Shown here one piece after another: positions 32,187-41,690 of a stretch of DNA of 64,000 nt (positions are counted from its first letter, which is position 1; each line of letters opens with the position of its first letter). Under the pieces are notes generated by a model. The model did no database searches. It was not told the origin of the DNA and was given only the letters and a program-made list of their open reading frames with translations. The stretch covers positions 36,052,816 through 36,116,815 of the forward strand of contig CM069606.1 of assembly GCA_035771175.1 (NCBI GenBank), in the 5' to 3' direction. The stretch is from Paratinospora sagittata. Taxonomy: Eukaryota; Streptophyta; Magnoliopsida; Ranunculales; Menispermaceae. A program made the translations under genes and the position numbers.

Positions 32187-32710
32187 AATAACACAAAGAA
32201 CAATGAAATGGAGTTGCAGAAACATGTGTCTTGCTTCTGTGTCCCAATTCCTGATAAACAAGTAAGTATATATTATGATGATTATAATTAATCTCTTCTA
32301 TTTTTAGTCCAAACTCTACCATATACATTCTATGCATTGCTCAAATCCCTCAACTAATATGATGATTTAGGAAAAACAACATGATGAGAACTCAAGTCTA
32401 CAGAAGATTAAAGGTTCCAAGAGGAAATTACATGAAGATTATCAAAAAGCTGAAAATGGTAATTACTACTTGCCTTTCATGTTTCTTCTTCCTCCTCATT
32501 TTCCTTCTCACTTTATAAATCTTTTGGAGTCAATCTAATGTGTACTTCTGACATACAGCAAAGAAGCAAAGGAGTGTAAAGTTCTTTGATTTCCATGAAC
32601 TCCTAAAAAAGAAGAACTCTATCCAAGACAAAGTTCCCGACACAAGACTACGAATCCAGTACCAAGCTCGACCGTATCGAAGGAAAATAAGGGTTAATAT
32701 GCGACCATAA
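32187..32710 (+). pseudogene. Last exons of the second TFIIS-N/Med26-like gene copy
   Basis: Exons 32187-32261, 32371-32458 and 32559-32710. They give LQKHVSCFCVPIPDKQ, then KIKGSKRKLHEDYQKAEN, then AKKQRSVKFFDFHELLKKKN and a basic C-terminus ending at TAA 32708-32710. The KRKL-E-YQ-AEN-AKKQR-(V/I) pattern is the tail of plant Med26-type TFIIS-N proteins. The 88-nt exon equals exon 8 of the left gene, so it ends the second repeat unit of an ancestral two-domain gene. The acceptor of the first exon here is mutated (CTTCAA instead of CTTCAG), and Copia-B fills the preceding intron. Confidence 0.72.
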
Positions 32711-32976
32711 AAATGTGGTCACAAGTTTTTTTCAATCAAATGTTAGTTTACTTAGATATGGAAGGAACTAGAACTGTACATATATAGTTGTCATATGAAC
32801 ATTTTGTAAGACAGTTGTTTACTGGGCTTTTGACTTTATTGCTCTTAAAAAATAAAAAAATTTCACAAATGCCATCAAAATTTAAATAATGACTGCTCTG
32901 CGCTAGTTTGACTATTCAAAGTCATGTCAGCCGACACACAGGTGTCATGTGGGCTGGGGAGCTGGAGCAATTAAGA

Positions 32977-33209
32977 AGGCATCTTTTGAAAAGACACATT
33001 CCATGAAATTTTTTTGTATGGAAGGCGTTTTTTCAAAAGACGCCTTCCCTAACAAAAAAAAAAAAAAATTGAATCGAAGGTGTCTTTCAAAAAGACGTCT
33101 TTCCTAAAAAATAAAAAAATTCTATAAAAGACGTCTTTTGAAAAGACTCCTTCTATAAATAAATAAATAAATTGTTTAACGGAAGACGTCTTTTTAAAAG
33201 ACGCCTTCC
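32977..33209. repeat. Palindrome array, left subterminal region of the MULE
   Basis: Five imperfect palindromes of about 27-29 bp, approximate consensus GGAAGRCGTCTTTT followed by AAAAGACGYCTTCC, at about 32977-33003, 33020-33049, 33078-33106, 33126-33154 and 33181-33209, separated by AT-rich spacers. Confidence 0.85.
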
Positions 33210-33591
33210 ATACAGATTTTTTTTTTCATTTTTTTTTTGTACTTGTGTCAATCAATTGAGAGGAACCACGTGATTTTTTTTTACCCGACCACTTTCAACG
33301 CGTCCCACTATCCTCCCACGATCCCCCGGAGGCGACGGAACCCCATTCCCATGCCTGGTTGAATTTTTGGACCCCCATCCGGAATTCAAGTTTAAATGAA
33401 ACTACAACATTATCAAAACATATACAAGGTAATTTTGTTTAAAAAAACTTACTGAATTGAAGTAGCAAGTATAAATACATGTTGACTACAACATTATCAA
33501 AACATATACACAGTAAAACAAGTTGTCAATTTGTGCCACATATTGGCCATTTACGTCGTTTGTTGCGCCGTAAGTGATCTCTTGTATAATG

Positions 33592-34104
33592 CTACAAAGG
33601 CACCTGAACAACTCGCTCGACATGTGGTGTTGGATCATCGTCAACGGGCATAGCTGATATGTGCTCATCCTCACGATCGTGTTCGTCACGTTCATCATGC
33701 GCCTCAATAGCCGTATCTGCTATAAATGCACCTTCCAAGCATTGCCCTCGCTCTCGCTCTCGCCTTGGCATTCCTTTTCGTCTACCTATCCAATTTCCCT
33801 CTTCACCCAACGTTGGATTGTCCTCGAATGAAGTAGTTGTCGGGTCAATCTCAATATCTGCTATTGCATCGCCAAAGATGGAAGGATCCTGCTGCAATGG
33901 TGACGTGTGGACATTCGTGAATGAATCCACTAGACTGGAAGGAGTGATGGGACTCTGATGGTATGCTGACGATTGTCCTTCTATTGTGTCCCTCCTAACC
34001 ATGTAATCTGCCTGCACCGTTTGTAGTGTAGTCATTGAAATCTTCTTAATGTCCGTCAGTACAGTCATAACATTAACCTGACTACGCAAATTAATTTGAG
34101 CCAT
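33592..34104 (-). CDS. ORF inside the Mutator-like element, unknown function
   Basis: 170-codon frame starting MAQINLRSQVNVMTVLTDIK, with a Ser/Thr/Pro-rich centre, a basic patch (GRRKGMPRRERERG) and an acidic His/Glu/Asp C-terminal half (ERDEHDREDEHI). I do not recognise a domain. Similar acidic tails occur in proteins carried by plant MULEs, often fused to a plant mobile domain, but no such domain is visible here, so this could be the C-terminal remainder of such a gene. Confidence 0.4.
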   Translation of the reverse strand: MAQINLRSQVNVMTVLTDIKKISMTTLQTVQADYMVRRDTIEGQSSAYHQSPITPSSLVDSFTNVHTSPLQQDPSIFGDAIADIEIDPTTTSFEDNPTLGEEGNWIGRRKGMPRRERERGQCLEGAFIADTAIEAHDERDEHDREDEHISAMPVDDDPTPHVERVVQVPL

Positions 34105-34419
34105 GTAGCGAACCTAAATAAATTAAAAATGTCATACGTTAGCCAAAATAACTACAACTTAGCTTAGTAATATATGGCACGGAAGAAGGAGTTGCAGAGA
34201 GAGAGAGGGAATGGCGTCGAGAGGGAGGGAGAGCACAAGCAGAGATAGACGGAATGGCGTCACTCGCAAGAAGAGAGCGAGAGGCTTTCGACGACTGCGA
34301 CTGCGACGGCGACGGCGAAACTACGACGATGGACGAAGGAGTTTCAGAGAGAAATTTGAGTGTGGGGTAGGTCGAAGAGGGCGGGGTCACGGGTACTTAT
34401 TGTGTTAGGTTTAGCGAAG

Positions 34420-34591
34420 GCGTCTTTTAGAAAGACGTCTTCCGTTAAACAATTTTTTTTTTTATATAGAAGGCATCTTTCCAAAAGATGCCTTCTATAA
34501 AAAAAAATTGTAGAAAAGGCGTCTTTTGAAAAAAACGCACTCCATACAAAAAAAAGTATCATGGAAGGTGTATTTTCAAAAGACGTCTTCC
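34420..34591. repeat. Palindrome array, right subterminal region of the MULE
   Basis: Four more copies of the same palindrome at about 34420-34445, 34471-34497, 34515-34544 and 34563-34591, mirroring the left array just inside the terminal inverted repeat. Confidence 0.85.
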
Positions 34592-34751
34592 TAACTGCTC
34601 CAGCTCCCCAACTCACGTGGCGCCTGTGTGTCGGCTGACTGAACTTTGAATAGTCAAACTAGGGCAAAATAATCATTATTTAGATTTTGGTAGCATTTGT
34701 AAAAAAAATTTATTTTTTAAAGGCAATCAAGTCAAATGCCCGTTGTTTACT

Positions 34752-36739
34752 AATGAGATAAATGCAATTTTTTTTATGATTTATTGATTATAATCACATT
34801 AATGGACCTTTTCTTTCTTTCTTTTTCGCTTTTTTTTGTTATAAATGTAAATCTGTTTTTTAATGCTTAACCATAGCAAATGTAAGAAGGCATAGGTCAC
34901 ATATATCCTAAAGAACTAAACTCAACTAACTTAACAAAACCTTTGTCCCAACTATGTGATATATTCATGTCATAGTTGATGAGAACCCAATCTAAACCCT
35001 TAGGAATTGAATGCTTTCCACATCCAAAAGGACACTAGGAACTTTGCTCTTGTTCATACTTGTGTATAGGGAAGCACTTTACTCAACTTCTCTCAAAAGA
35101 AAAACAGCAGGCATTTGACATTTCCATTCACACAAGAGAAACTGAAGACGGTTAAAACAGGGATTTTTATTTTTTTGTGTACGACACATGTTAACAAGAT
35201 TTCAGTCATTTAGGGGATGATTGAGAAAGAAACCTGACTATAAGTCAAATTGTGTTTATTGCAACAACAACAACAACAAAAGTTTTTTGAGAAGGATAGA
35301 GAACTCCTAATGGGTGTTCTTTCAACCAAAAAAAAAAAAGACATAGCATCCATCTTGCTTTAATACACCAAAGCAAGGACATTGATGACCACATCCAAAG
35401 GGTATTTCTCACTCCCTCCTCACTAGCAACTTCTAAATCCCACATCCCAAGTGCTTTAAGCAACTAAAACGTCATTTTAACCCCCAAAGTAAATTACATA
35501 AACCCAATTATGATCAATTCATTTTTTCCTTTTTTTTCTCATACACTTCATCACAAACTTCTAAATTCCCCATCCTCGATGCTTAAGCTAGCTAGAACAT
35601 CATTCCAACCAAGCACAACATTCAAAATATGCACGGAAGTAATATGCAAGCACGACAGAAACACCAAATAAATGAAGTAACGCTTTGCATTAACTTCATA
35701 AAAAAATAAAAAATAAAAAATACATTACATGTCCATCAATTATATTGGAGAATAAATTGAAGCAAACTAAGTCCAACACCATGGTAATGGTCATTTTCTT
35801 TCAAGTGGGCCACATTTTTATGAACTTGGTGCACTTAAAACATTTCCGTGATAGCCAAGTCACATGCGACATACCCTGAGTCATCTACAACAAGATCTAA
35901 GTGGTGTGTGCTTCATCATGCTAATCAGGCAGACTAATATAAACATGAGACCTTTCATTTGGGTCAAATGCATGTCACTGGGTCAACCTGCAACAGTGAG
36001 AAACTTGCATGGATATTTTCCTCTTTGAATGTGAGGAACTTTCAGGCCCAAACTCTATGGACCACATAAATTTCGATGAAGCAGGAGCAGATATCTGTGA
36101 GAGGATAGACACATGAAATCAATATTGCTAGCATCTACAAGTGACAATGGTAAGAAATATAGTGCTCCATATTGCCAAGAAATCTTAGTAATCACTAAAC
36201 AATATAAGTTTAATGTACTTTTGTGGCCAAGTGGGATCTCAGACATCACATATGTTCCACTCCATCTTTCTCTGAGTCATTCCCATCCTTACAATGAAAC
36301 CCCTAACCGGTGAGCAATCATAACTAACTCCTTTTGGACTGTATATTATTTCACTGTGAATATAGTACATTGCTGATACAGACCTCCTCTCCCTCACAAT
36401 GCAATTCAATCATACAACATTTGGTCATTAAAATCCAATGAACTTGTTCAAAATCATTTTTTACAGGATAATTAAAATTTTGTGTAATGCAACAACAAAG
36501 TAAAATATTCAAAAGAAAAAAAAAACGAAGTCATAGAAGAAAAATTAAAAAGAACTCAATAAATAGCACGTGAAAATGATACCAAATTTATAGCCATATA
36601 TATAGGTGCATCTTAAGAAAATATAAAATGTTTTTCATAGATTTTTTTTTTTGTGAGAAATAATAGTTTTTGCGATTAGGTTTTATAAAAATAGGAATAT
36701 TTTTGTACTATCAATCATAGTGACATTATGCAATATATG
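34752..36739. other. Gene 3' flank and AT-rich intergenic DNA
   Basis: 34752-35154 continues the flank interrupted by the MULE. 35155-35262 matches 12645-12755. A (CAA)n run lies at 35260-35280. Beyond that no gene, RNA or element structure is recognised. A short motif (ACTTCTAAAT(C/T)CC) recurs at 35429 and 35559. Confidence 0.55.
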
Positions 36740-37025
36740 CTATATACCCATATGCAAAACACACCTTATACTAGAAACACAATTTTGAAAAACAACAATA
36801 TGTGCTAGCATATATTCGGATGCAGCACAGAAGATGGAGAAGAACATAGACGTGACTTATACTAGAAACACATTTTGAAAAACATAGAAGACGTGCAACA
36901 TATGCTATATATTATATGCCAAAAAAAAAGATAAACTAGAAACACATTTTGAAAAACAACAATATATGCAATATATTTTGATGCAGCACAGAAGATGATG
37001 AAGAAGTAGAATAATATAGAAGAAC
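36740..37025. repeat. Degenerate local repeats
   Basis: Three copies of ACTAGAAACACA(A)TTTTGAAAAAC (about 36771, 36859, 36946) and two of GATGCAGCACAGAAGATG (about 36820 and 36980), interspersed with ATATGC(A/T)ATAT-type sequence. Unit length about 90 bp; unclassified. Confidence 0.7.
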
Positions 37026-37149
37026 AGCCCTCAATCCCTATTTACAGAAATGAATGTTGATAAAGACCAAAATTAGACTCCTACTAGAACTAGAACAATA
37101 GATTCTTACTAGGACTAAATCACCACAAACTAGCTCAACTCAACTCAAC

Positions 37150-37405
37150 TAAGCATTTTTCCAACTATATGGGGTCAGTCTACATGAATCCGCTTCCTCC
37201 ACTTTGCTCTATTGAGGCTCTATTGAGGGCTAAGTCAGCATTCAAATTACAAAAAATTAGATCTTTCTTAATTATCTCTGTCCATGTTATTTTATGTCTA
37301 CCTCTTCCTCTATTGTTAGGTCACTCTTCCAAACCGGTGCATCTAAAGGTCTATGTTTATATATCCAAACCACCAGAGTCGGTTCTCTCCAAACTATTAC
37401 TACCA
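37150..37405 (-). pseudogene. RTE-type LINE relic (C-terminal end of the RT ORF)
   Basis: On the minus strand, with stops, the text reads ENRLWWFG, then MHRFGRVT, then NMDRDN, then NRAKWRKRIHVD and, near 37150, a stretch ending LVELS. This order (RWFGH..., RRGRPKKTW..., DRAEWR-RIHVADP..., -ELS) is the C terminus of plant RTE/BovB-like LINE proteins (recalled). The repeated CTCAACT at 37134-37152 is the usual tail of that family. Confidence 0.65.
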
Positions 37406-37559
37406 TGAATCCTAATCACCACAAACTAGCGTCCTACAAAATTAAAATAATTCAATCCAAGATTCCTACATAATTTTATTCCTCTCCCCATGAGAGCAAC
37501 CTCCTCTCCTTGTGAGAGCTTCTCCCTCCATGTGAGAGGACTGGATGAAGTGACCTTAA

Positions 37560-39188
37560 TGGAGAAGATCAAGTGATAGCTAAGTGGAGATCCTTGAAAC
37601 TCTTAAAATCAGATTTGATGGAAAGATGGTGGAAAAGGGGATTAGATGCTTAGATTTTCCTTGGTAGGGAAGTTATTAATGAACAGTATTGTCATCAAAG
37701 ATGTTTTCATCAACACAATTATGACTGTGGAAGCCATCCAAACAATCATTAGTAAGCTTCTTAGGAGATAAGACATATCTTTGCAAGTTCTCTCATGAAG
37801 GGGACATGATCAAAGTCATCCCAAATAGCCCTTGGAGTTGATAGAAAATTTCTCTTGTCAAAATCTTGTGGTGGGTTGACACGAACACTTGTAGCGGAGT
37901 CCACACAAATGCCTTTTAGGATTCAATTACATAATTTCTCCCTTATATGCATCACAAGGCTTTCACACTAGGCGAACAGTTAAGTGAGGTATTGGAGGTT
38001 CATACTGTTAGGAGTAGCTTGATATGCATTGTTGAGCCTCCACTTATTAGCTATAGCTTTTGGGTTGAGTGGTTTCTAACATGATATCAGAGCCTTGGTT
38101 TTGCAAGAGGTCTTAGGTTTAAGTCTAGTTATTGACATTTGCATATTCCCCATTTGCATAATTGGTATTTCTCTTCTTCTATCTCTCTTTTGGCTCTCCA
38201 CGTGCAGGATGGGGCTGCACGTGAGGAAGAGTGTTGATGATAGCTTGATATGCATTATTGGGCCCTTATCTGACAGCTATAGCTTTATTCCCCATTTGCA
38301 TAATTGGTATTTCTCTTCTTTTATCTCTCTTCTGACTTTCCACGTGCAGGATGGGGTTGCGCGTGAGGGAGAGTGTTAATGATAAATTGTTGGACCCTTA
38401 TCTCATAGCTATAGCTTTGGGGTTAAGTGGTTTCTAACCGATACAACCACATGGTGAATGTTGGGGGCATTTTTTAAGAGTGATAGTATCAACCGATCCA
38501 CGAAAACCACTACGACATAAACTATAGTTAGCAATGGATGGCTCTGATGCGATTCATTGGGTTGACTTAAAATATAAAAGGTTGACCGATTTTTGTTATA
38601 ATTGAGGTTAAATTGGTCACAAACTCAAAGAATGTGAAGAAAAAAATAGGGGCTACAACTAATTTGAGTTCCATGGGATTCAAGTATGGGGTGTGGTTGA
38701 AAGCCAATGCAAAAGGGAAATCAGTGGGATCCATAGCATCTCTACAGAAAATAAAGCTTGGTCACAACCAAGCTTGCCAAAGTAAGATAACAGACCATCA
38801 AAAGATTCCCCTAGCACTGCTAGCAATTGGCGCGATACAAGCAAAGAGTCCATAATGAGCACCATGAAGATCATGATAACAATATTCTCACCCCTATTGA
38901 TGCTGATGATAAAGGAAAGGCAATTGTAGAATCTGATTGGAAGGATATGTACAACCTGGGCCAAAGAAGGAGCGGTGATGGCTATCTTCCAAATTTAAAG
39001 GAAGGACGTGGCATTTTTAATGCTACACATAGAGGCTCAAAGCTAAAGTATGTTGGTAGCTAGATATAAAAGCATCAAAAAGAAGTTGATCAAAACATGC
39101 AAGGTGGAAGATCCATCAAGTGCAAGGATGGGAAACAGTCCACATGGGAGAAAAAAAAAAAGGCTCGCTACTCGAGAATGGATATATC
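37560..39188 (+). pseudogene. LINE-1 ORF1 relic (DUF4283 and CCHC zinc knuckle)
   Basis: Reading with frame changes: GEDQVIAKWRSLKLL at the start, a DUF4283-like part (KGDMIKVIPNSPWSVDRKFLL, about 37798-37860), then after the TRIM a zinc knuckle region (LTDFCYN-G-IGHKLKECEE, first Cys pair damaged) and YGVWLKANAKGK, the usual motif after the knuckle in plant LINE ORF1. It would encode an RNA-binding chaperone for LINE RNP formation. Continues at 53334-53472 beyond the LINE-2 insertion. Confidence 0.7.
38006..38438 (+). mobile_element. TRIM element with three short LTR-like units
   Basis: LTR 38006-38081 (TGTTAGGAG ... GTTTCTAACA, 76 bp) is directly followed by a PBS TGATATCAGAGCC (38082-38094, near-match to the tRNA-iMet complement). 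Partial LTR at 38232-38288, and final LTR 38374-38438. The internal segment (CCCCATTTGCATAATTGGTA ... GTGAGG(A/G)AGAG) is present twice. CATAC before and GATAC after are a likely 5-bp TSD with one mismatch. No coding capacity. It interrupts LINE-1 ORF1. Confidence 0.72.
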
Positions 39189-39332
39189 TTTTTTTTTTGA
39201 GAATAAACAACAAGGATATAATAATAATCAAAAAGCTGATAAATACATAAAGGAGCACCAAAGGTACTCAAAATCCCACACAGAAAAGAAAATCAATTCA
39301 ACACCCCACACCTAGGAAAAAACATAAAAAAA

Positions 39333-41288
39333 TCACTTCAAACACTCTCCCCAATTTTTAATCCAACTATTGATAGGAAAGTCTCCATTAATCTTAAAGG
39401 CTATTAACCATGAACTAGCTAAAATCATCACCTTATTCCAAACATCCTCCACTGTCCTAACATAACCATCAAAGATTCGACAGTTACGTTCCAACCAAAT
39501 CATCCAAATTGTTGCCAAAACAGCTGAATGCATAATCTTAACTTGCTTCCCATTAAGACCATTAATATTAGAGATCATCATAGCATCTTCAAACGAGACC
39601 GGGGTAGAGAAACAAATTCCAAGTCTAGATTGCCATTCATTCCAAATACGCACTGGAAAGGGACAGCTAAAGAACAAATGGCCAGAATCGTCCGCACTAT
39701 TAAAACACAAGGAACAACAATGAGGTTGCAAGCAAAAGTGTGGAAAGCGCCTTTGAAGCTCATCACCCATGCAAAGCTTATTATGGGCCAAAATCCATCC
39801 AAACACTTTAACTTTTGACGAAACAAGAGCTTCCCAAATCAAGTTGAAAATAGGCAACAAAGGAATGGAAGGGTCATCAATTAAGAAATGGAACAAAGAC
39901 TGACACGAATAATGGCCAGAGTGATGAAGGGCCCAATCAAAACGGTCGGGACCCAAGGACAAGTGAGCTTGATGTAACACAGATAGCAAGTTATCATATT
40001 CAACCCTTTGGCCAACCGTAAGATGACAAGGATTGCATATATTCCAAATACACGGTCCCCCCAAATCATTAGGAGTGGTGAAGTGATCAATGGTGTGATT
40101 ATGGTGAGGGAATGAAGAGGCATGATAAAGTCTTGGGAAAAGGTCGGCTAGGGGGGAGTCAGTTAACCACCTATCCTCCCAAAATTTGAATATCATGCCA
40201 TCACCTAAGATGGGCTGAAAATGTGGGAACAAAATAGGAAGTAAGGAAAGAATAAATTTCCAAGGACAACAGAAGGTAGAACGAGCGGTAGGGATAATCC
40301 TTCTGCTATAATCAATATGCCCATACTTGCTAGTAATAACCTTTGCCCAAAAAGATTGTTCCATCTTGTAGAACCTCCACACCCACTTCGCACATGAAGC
40401 CTTATTCCTCTTCATGATGTTACCCACACCCAACCCACCTTTGTTCCGCGGTTTCTGTACCATGTCCCACTTGATAAGGTGAGTCCCACTGCTCTTATCT
40501 GCCCCTTTCCACATGAAGGCTTTAATTTTTCTCTCAATAATCTTAGCCACAGTGACAAGAATTCGAAAAAGGGAGAGAAAGTATGTAGGGACTGCTGACA
40601 AAACGGAATTGATAAGAGCAAGGCGCCCTCTCCTCGACAAGAATCCTCTCTTCCACCCGTCAAGCCTATGAGAGATCTTTGCAATCATCGAATCCCAAAA
40701 AGAAAGGCATCTAGGGTTCCCACCTAAAGACAAACCGAGATACTTGATAGGCCAAGAACCAATAGAACACCCAATTTGAGTAGTCATCCTAACCATCGCC
40801 TCCTGGTTACAATTAATACCTACCAACTGACTTTTCACCAAGTTAACTTTGAGACTAGACAGCATGCAAAAACACTAGAGAAGGTCAAGCGCACTCACCA
40901 CATTCCTTTCCTCATTGTCTAGAAGAAATAAGGTATCGTCAGCAAACATAAGATGAGAAACCTCCACGTTGTTTTTGCCAACCGAGAACCCCTTAATGGT
41001 AAACGCAAGCTTTAGACATCATTCTACAGAGAACATCAGCCACCAATGTGAACAAAAATGGGGACAACGGATCTCCCTGTCTAAGACCTCTATAAGCATT
41101 GAACTTTCTAGAAGCCTTTCCATTGATAATAATGGAGAAAGACACCGATCTTAAACAACCGCTGATCCATTTGCACCACCTGCTTCCAAAGTTTTTCTGT
41201 TTCATGACAAAATCAAGGAATCCCACTCTACCGAGTCATAAGCCTTCTCAAAATCAACCTTGAAGACCATACCTCGACATCTTCTAGC
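39333..41288 (-). pseudogene. LINE-2 ORF2, C-terminal RT and zf-RVT part
   Basis: 41288-40993 has the RT palm (MVFKVDFEKAYDSVEWDFLD, the first catalytic Asp, then FNAYRGLRQGDPLSPFLF). After a frameshift near 41020 comes HLMFADDTLFLLDNE (F-A-D-D box) and an in-frame TAG near 40872. 40865-39333 is open: KYLGLSLGGNPR, WDSMIAKISHRLDGWKRGFL (thumb), then the zf-RVT domain (KVKVFGWILAHNKLCMGDEL, CCSLCFNSADDSGHLFFSCP) and the stop at 39333. There is no RNase H domain, unlike LINE-1. It continues upstream at 48754. Confidence 0.88.
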
Positions 41289-41411
41289 TCTGTTGTAACA
41301 CCCTGTAATTTTAATTAAATACATACGTTGAAGTACACGTATATCGAGATGTATAATACACGTATTTTATGCGTATGAGCTAAATATACGCGTGATAATA
41401 CACGTATTTGA

Positions 41412-41678
41412 TGTCAAAATACTGAAAAATATGAAGAGAGGTTTGGAAAAGTTGCACCCTCATTCGGCGTTCTTTTCATTATATATCTTGTTCATTCCAT
41501 CTATACATGGTAAGATCATATATATCTAACAGATTCCTAATCTTTAGCATCTATACATGGTAAGATAATATATATCTAACAGATTCCTATTCTTTAGCAT
41601 CTATACATGGTAAGATAATATATATCTAATAATAATAGTCCTAAATTGCATAAACTTCTAAAATTGTATATGGTAACA
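41412..41678 (-). repeat. Copia-3 3' LTR with 50-bp tandem repeats
   Basis: TGTCAAAATACTG ... ATATGGTAACA on plus. It holds nearly three copies of a 50-bp unit starting CATCTATACATGGTAAGAT at 41498, 41548 and 41598, each containing ATATATAT. In the element's sense these lie in the first half of the LTR, i.e. the U3 region. Confidence 0.93.
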
Positions 41679-41690
41679 TCCCCCCTCAAA
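41679..41690 (-). other. Copia-3 polypurine tract
   Basis: Minus-strand TTTGAGGGGGGA adjacent to the LTR start. The polyprotein stop codon TGA (41686-41688) lies inside this tract, so coding sequence and plus-strand primer overlap. Confidence 0.92.

Larger units (their letters stand above)
32824..34741. mobile_element. Mutator-like element with perfect 10-bp TSD
   Basis: Flanked by GTTGTTTACT at 32814-32823 and 34742-34751. Ends GGGCTTTTGACTTTATTGC ... GTCAAATGCCC, forming terminal inverted repeats of roughly 170 bp (32824-32990 against 34575-34741), including TAGTTTGACTATTCAAAG and GCCGACACACAGG. Long TIRs and a 9-10 bp TSD fit the MULE group. No MuDR transposase is encoded, so it is non-autonomous. 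It inserted in the 3' flank of the second TFIIS-N gene copy. Confidence 0.88.

Noticed and set aside
32977..33209. CRISPR-like spaced repeats
   Set aside because: Units are palindromic, diverged, unevenly spaced and sit inside a eukaryotic transposon with defined TIRs and TSD.
38095..38379. 94-codon frame with hydrophobic repeats (two copies of an ICIIG-type motif)
   Set aside because: It is the duplicated non-coding interior of the TRIM element.
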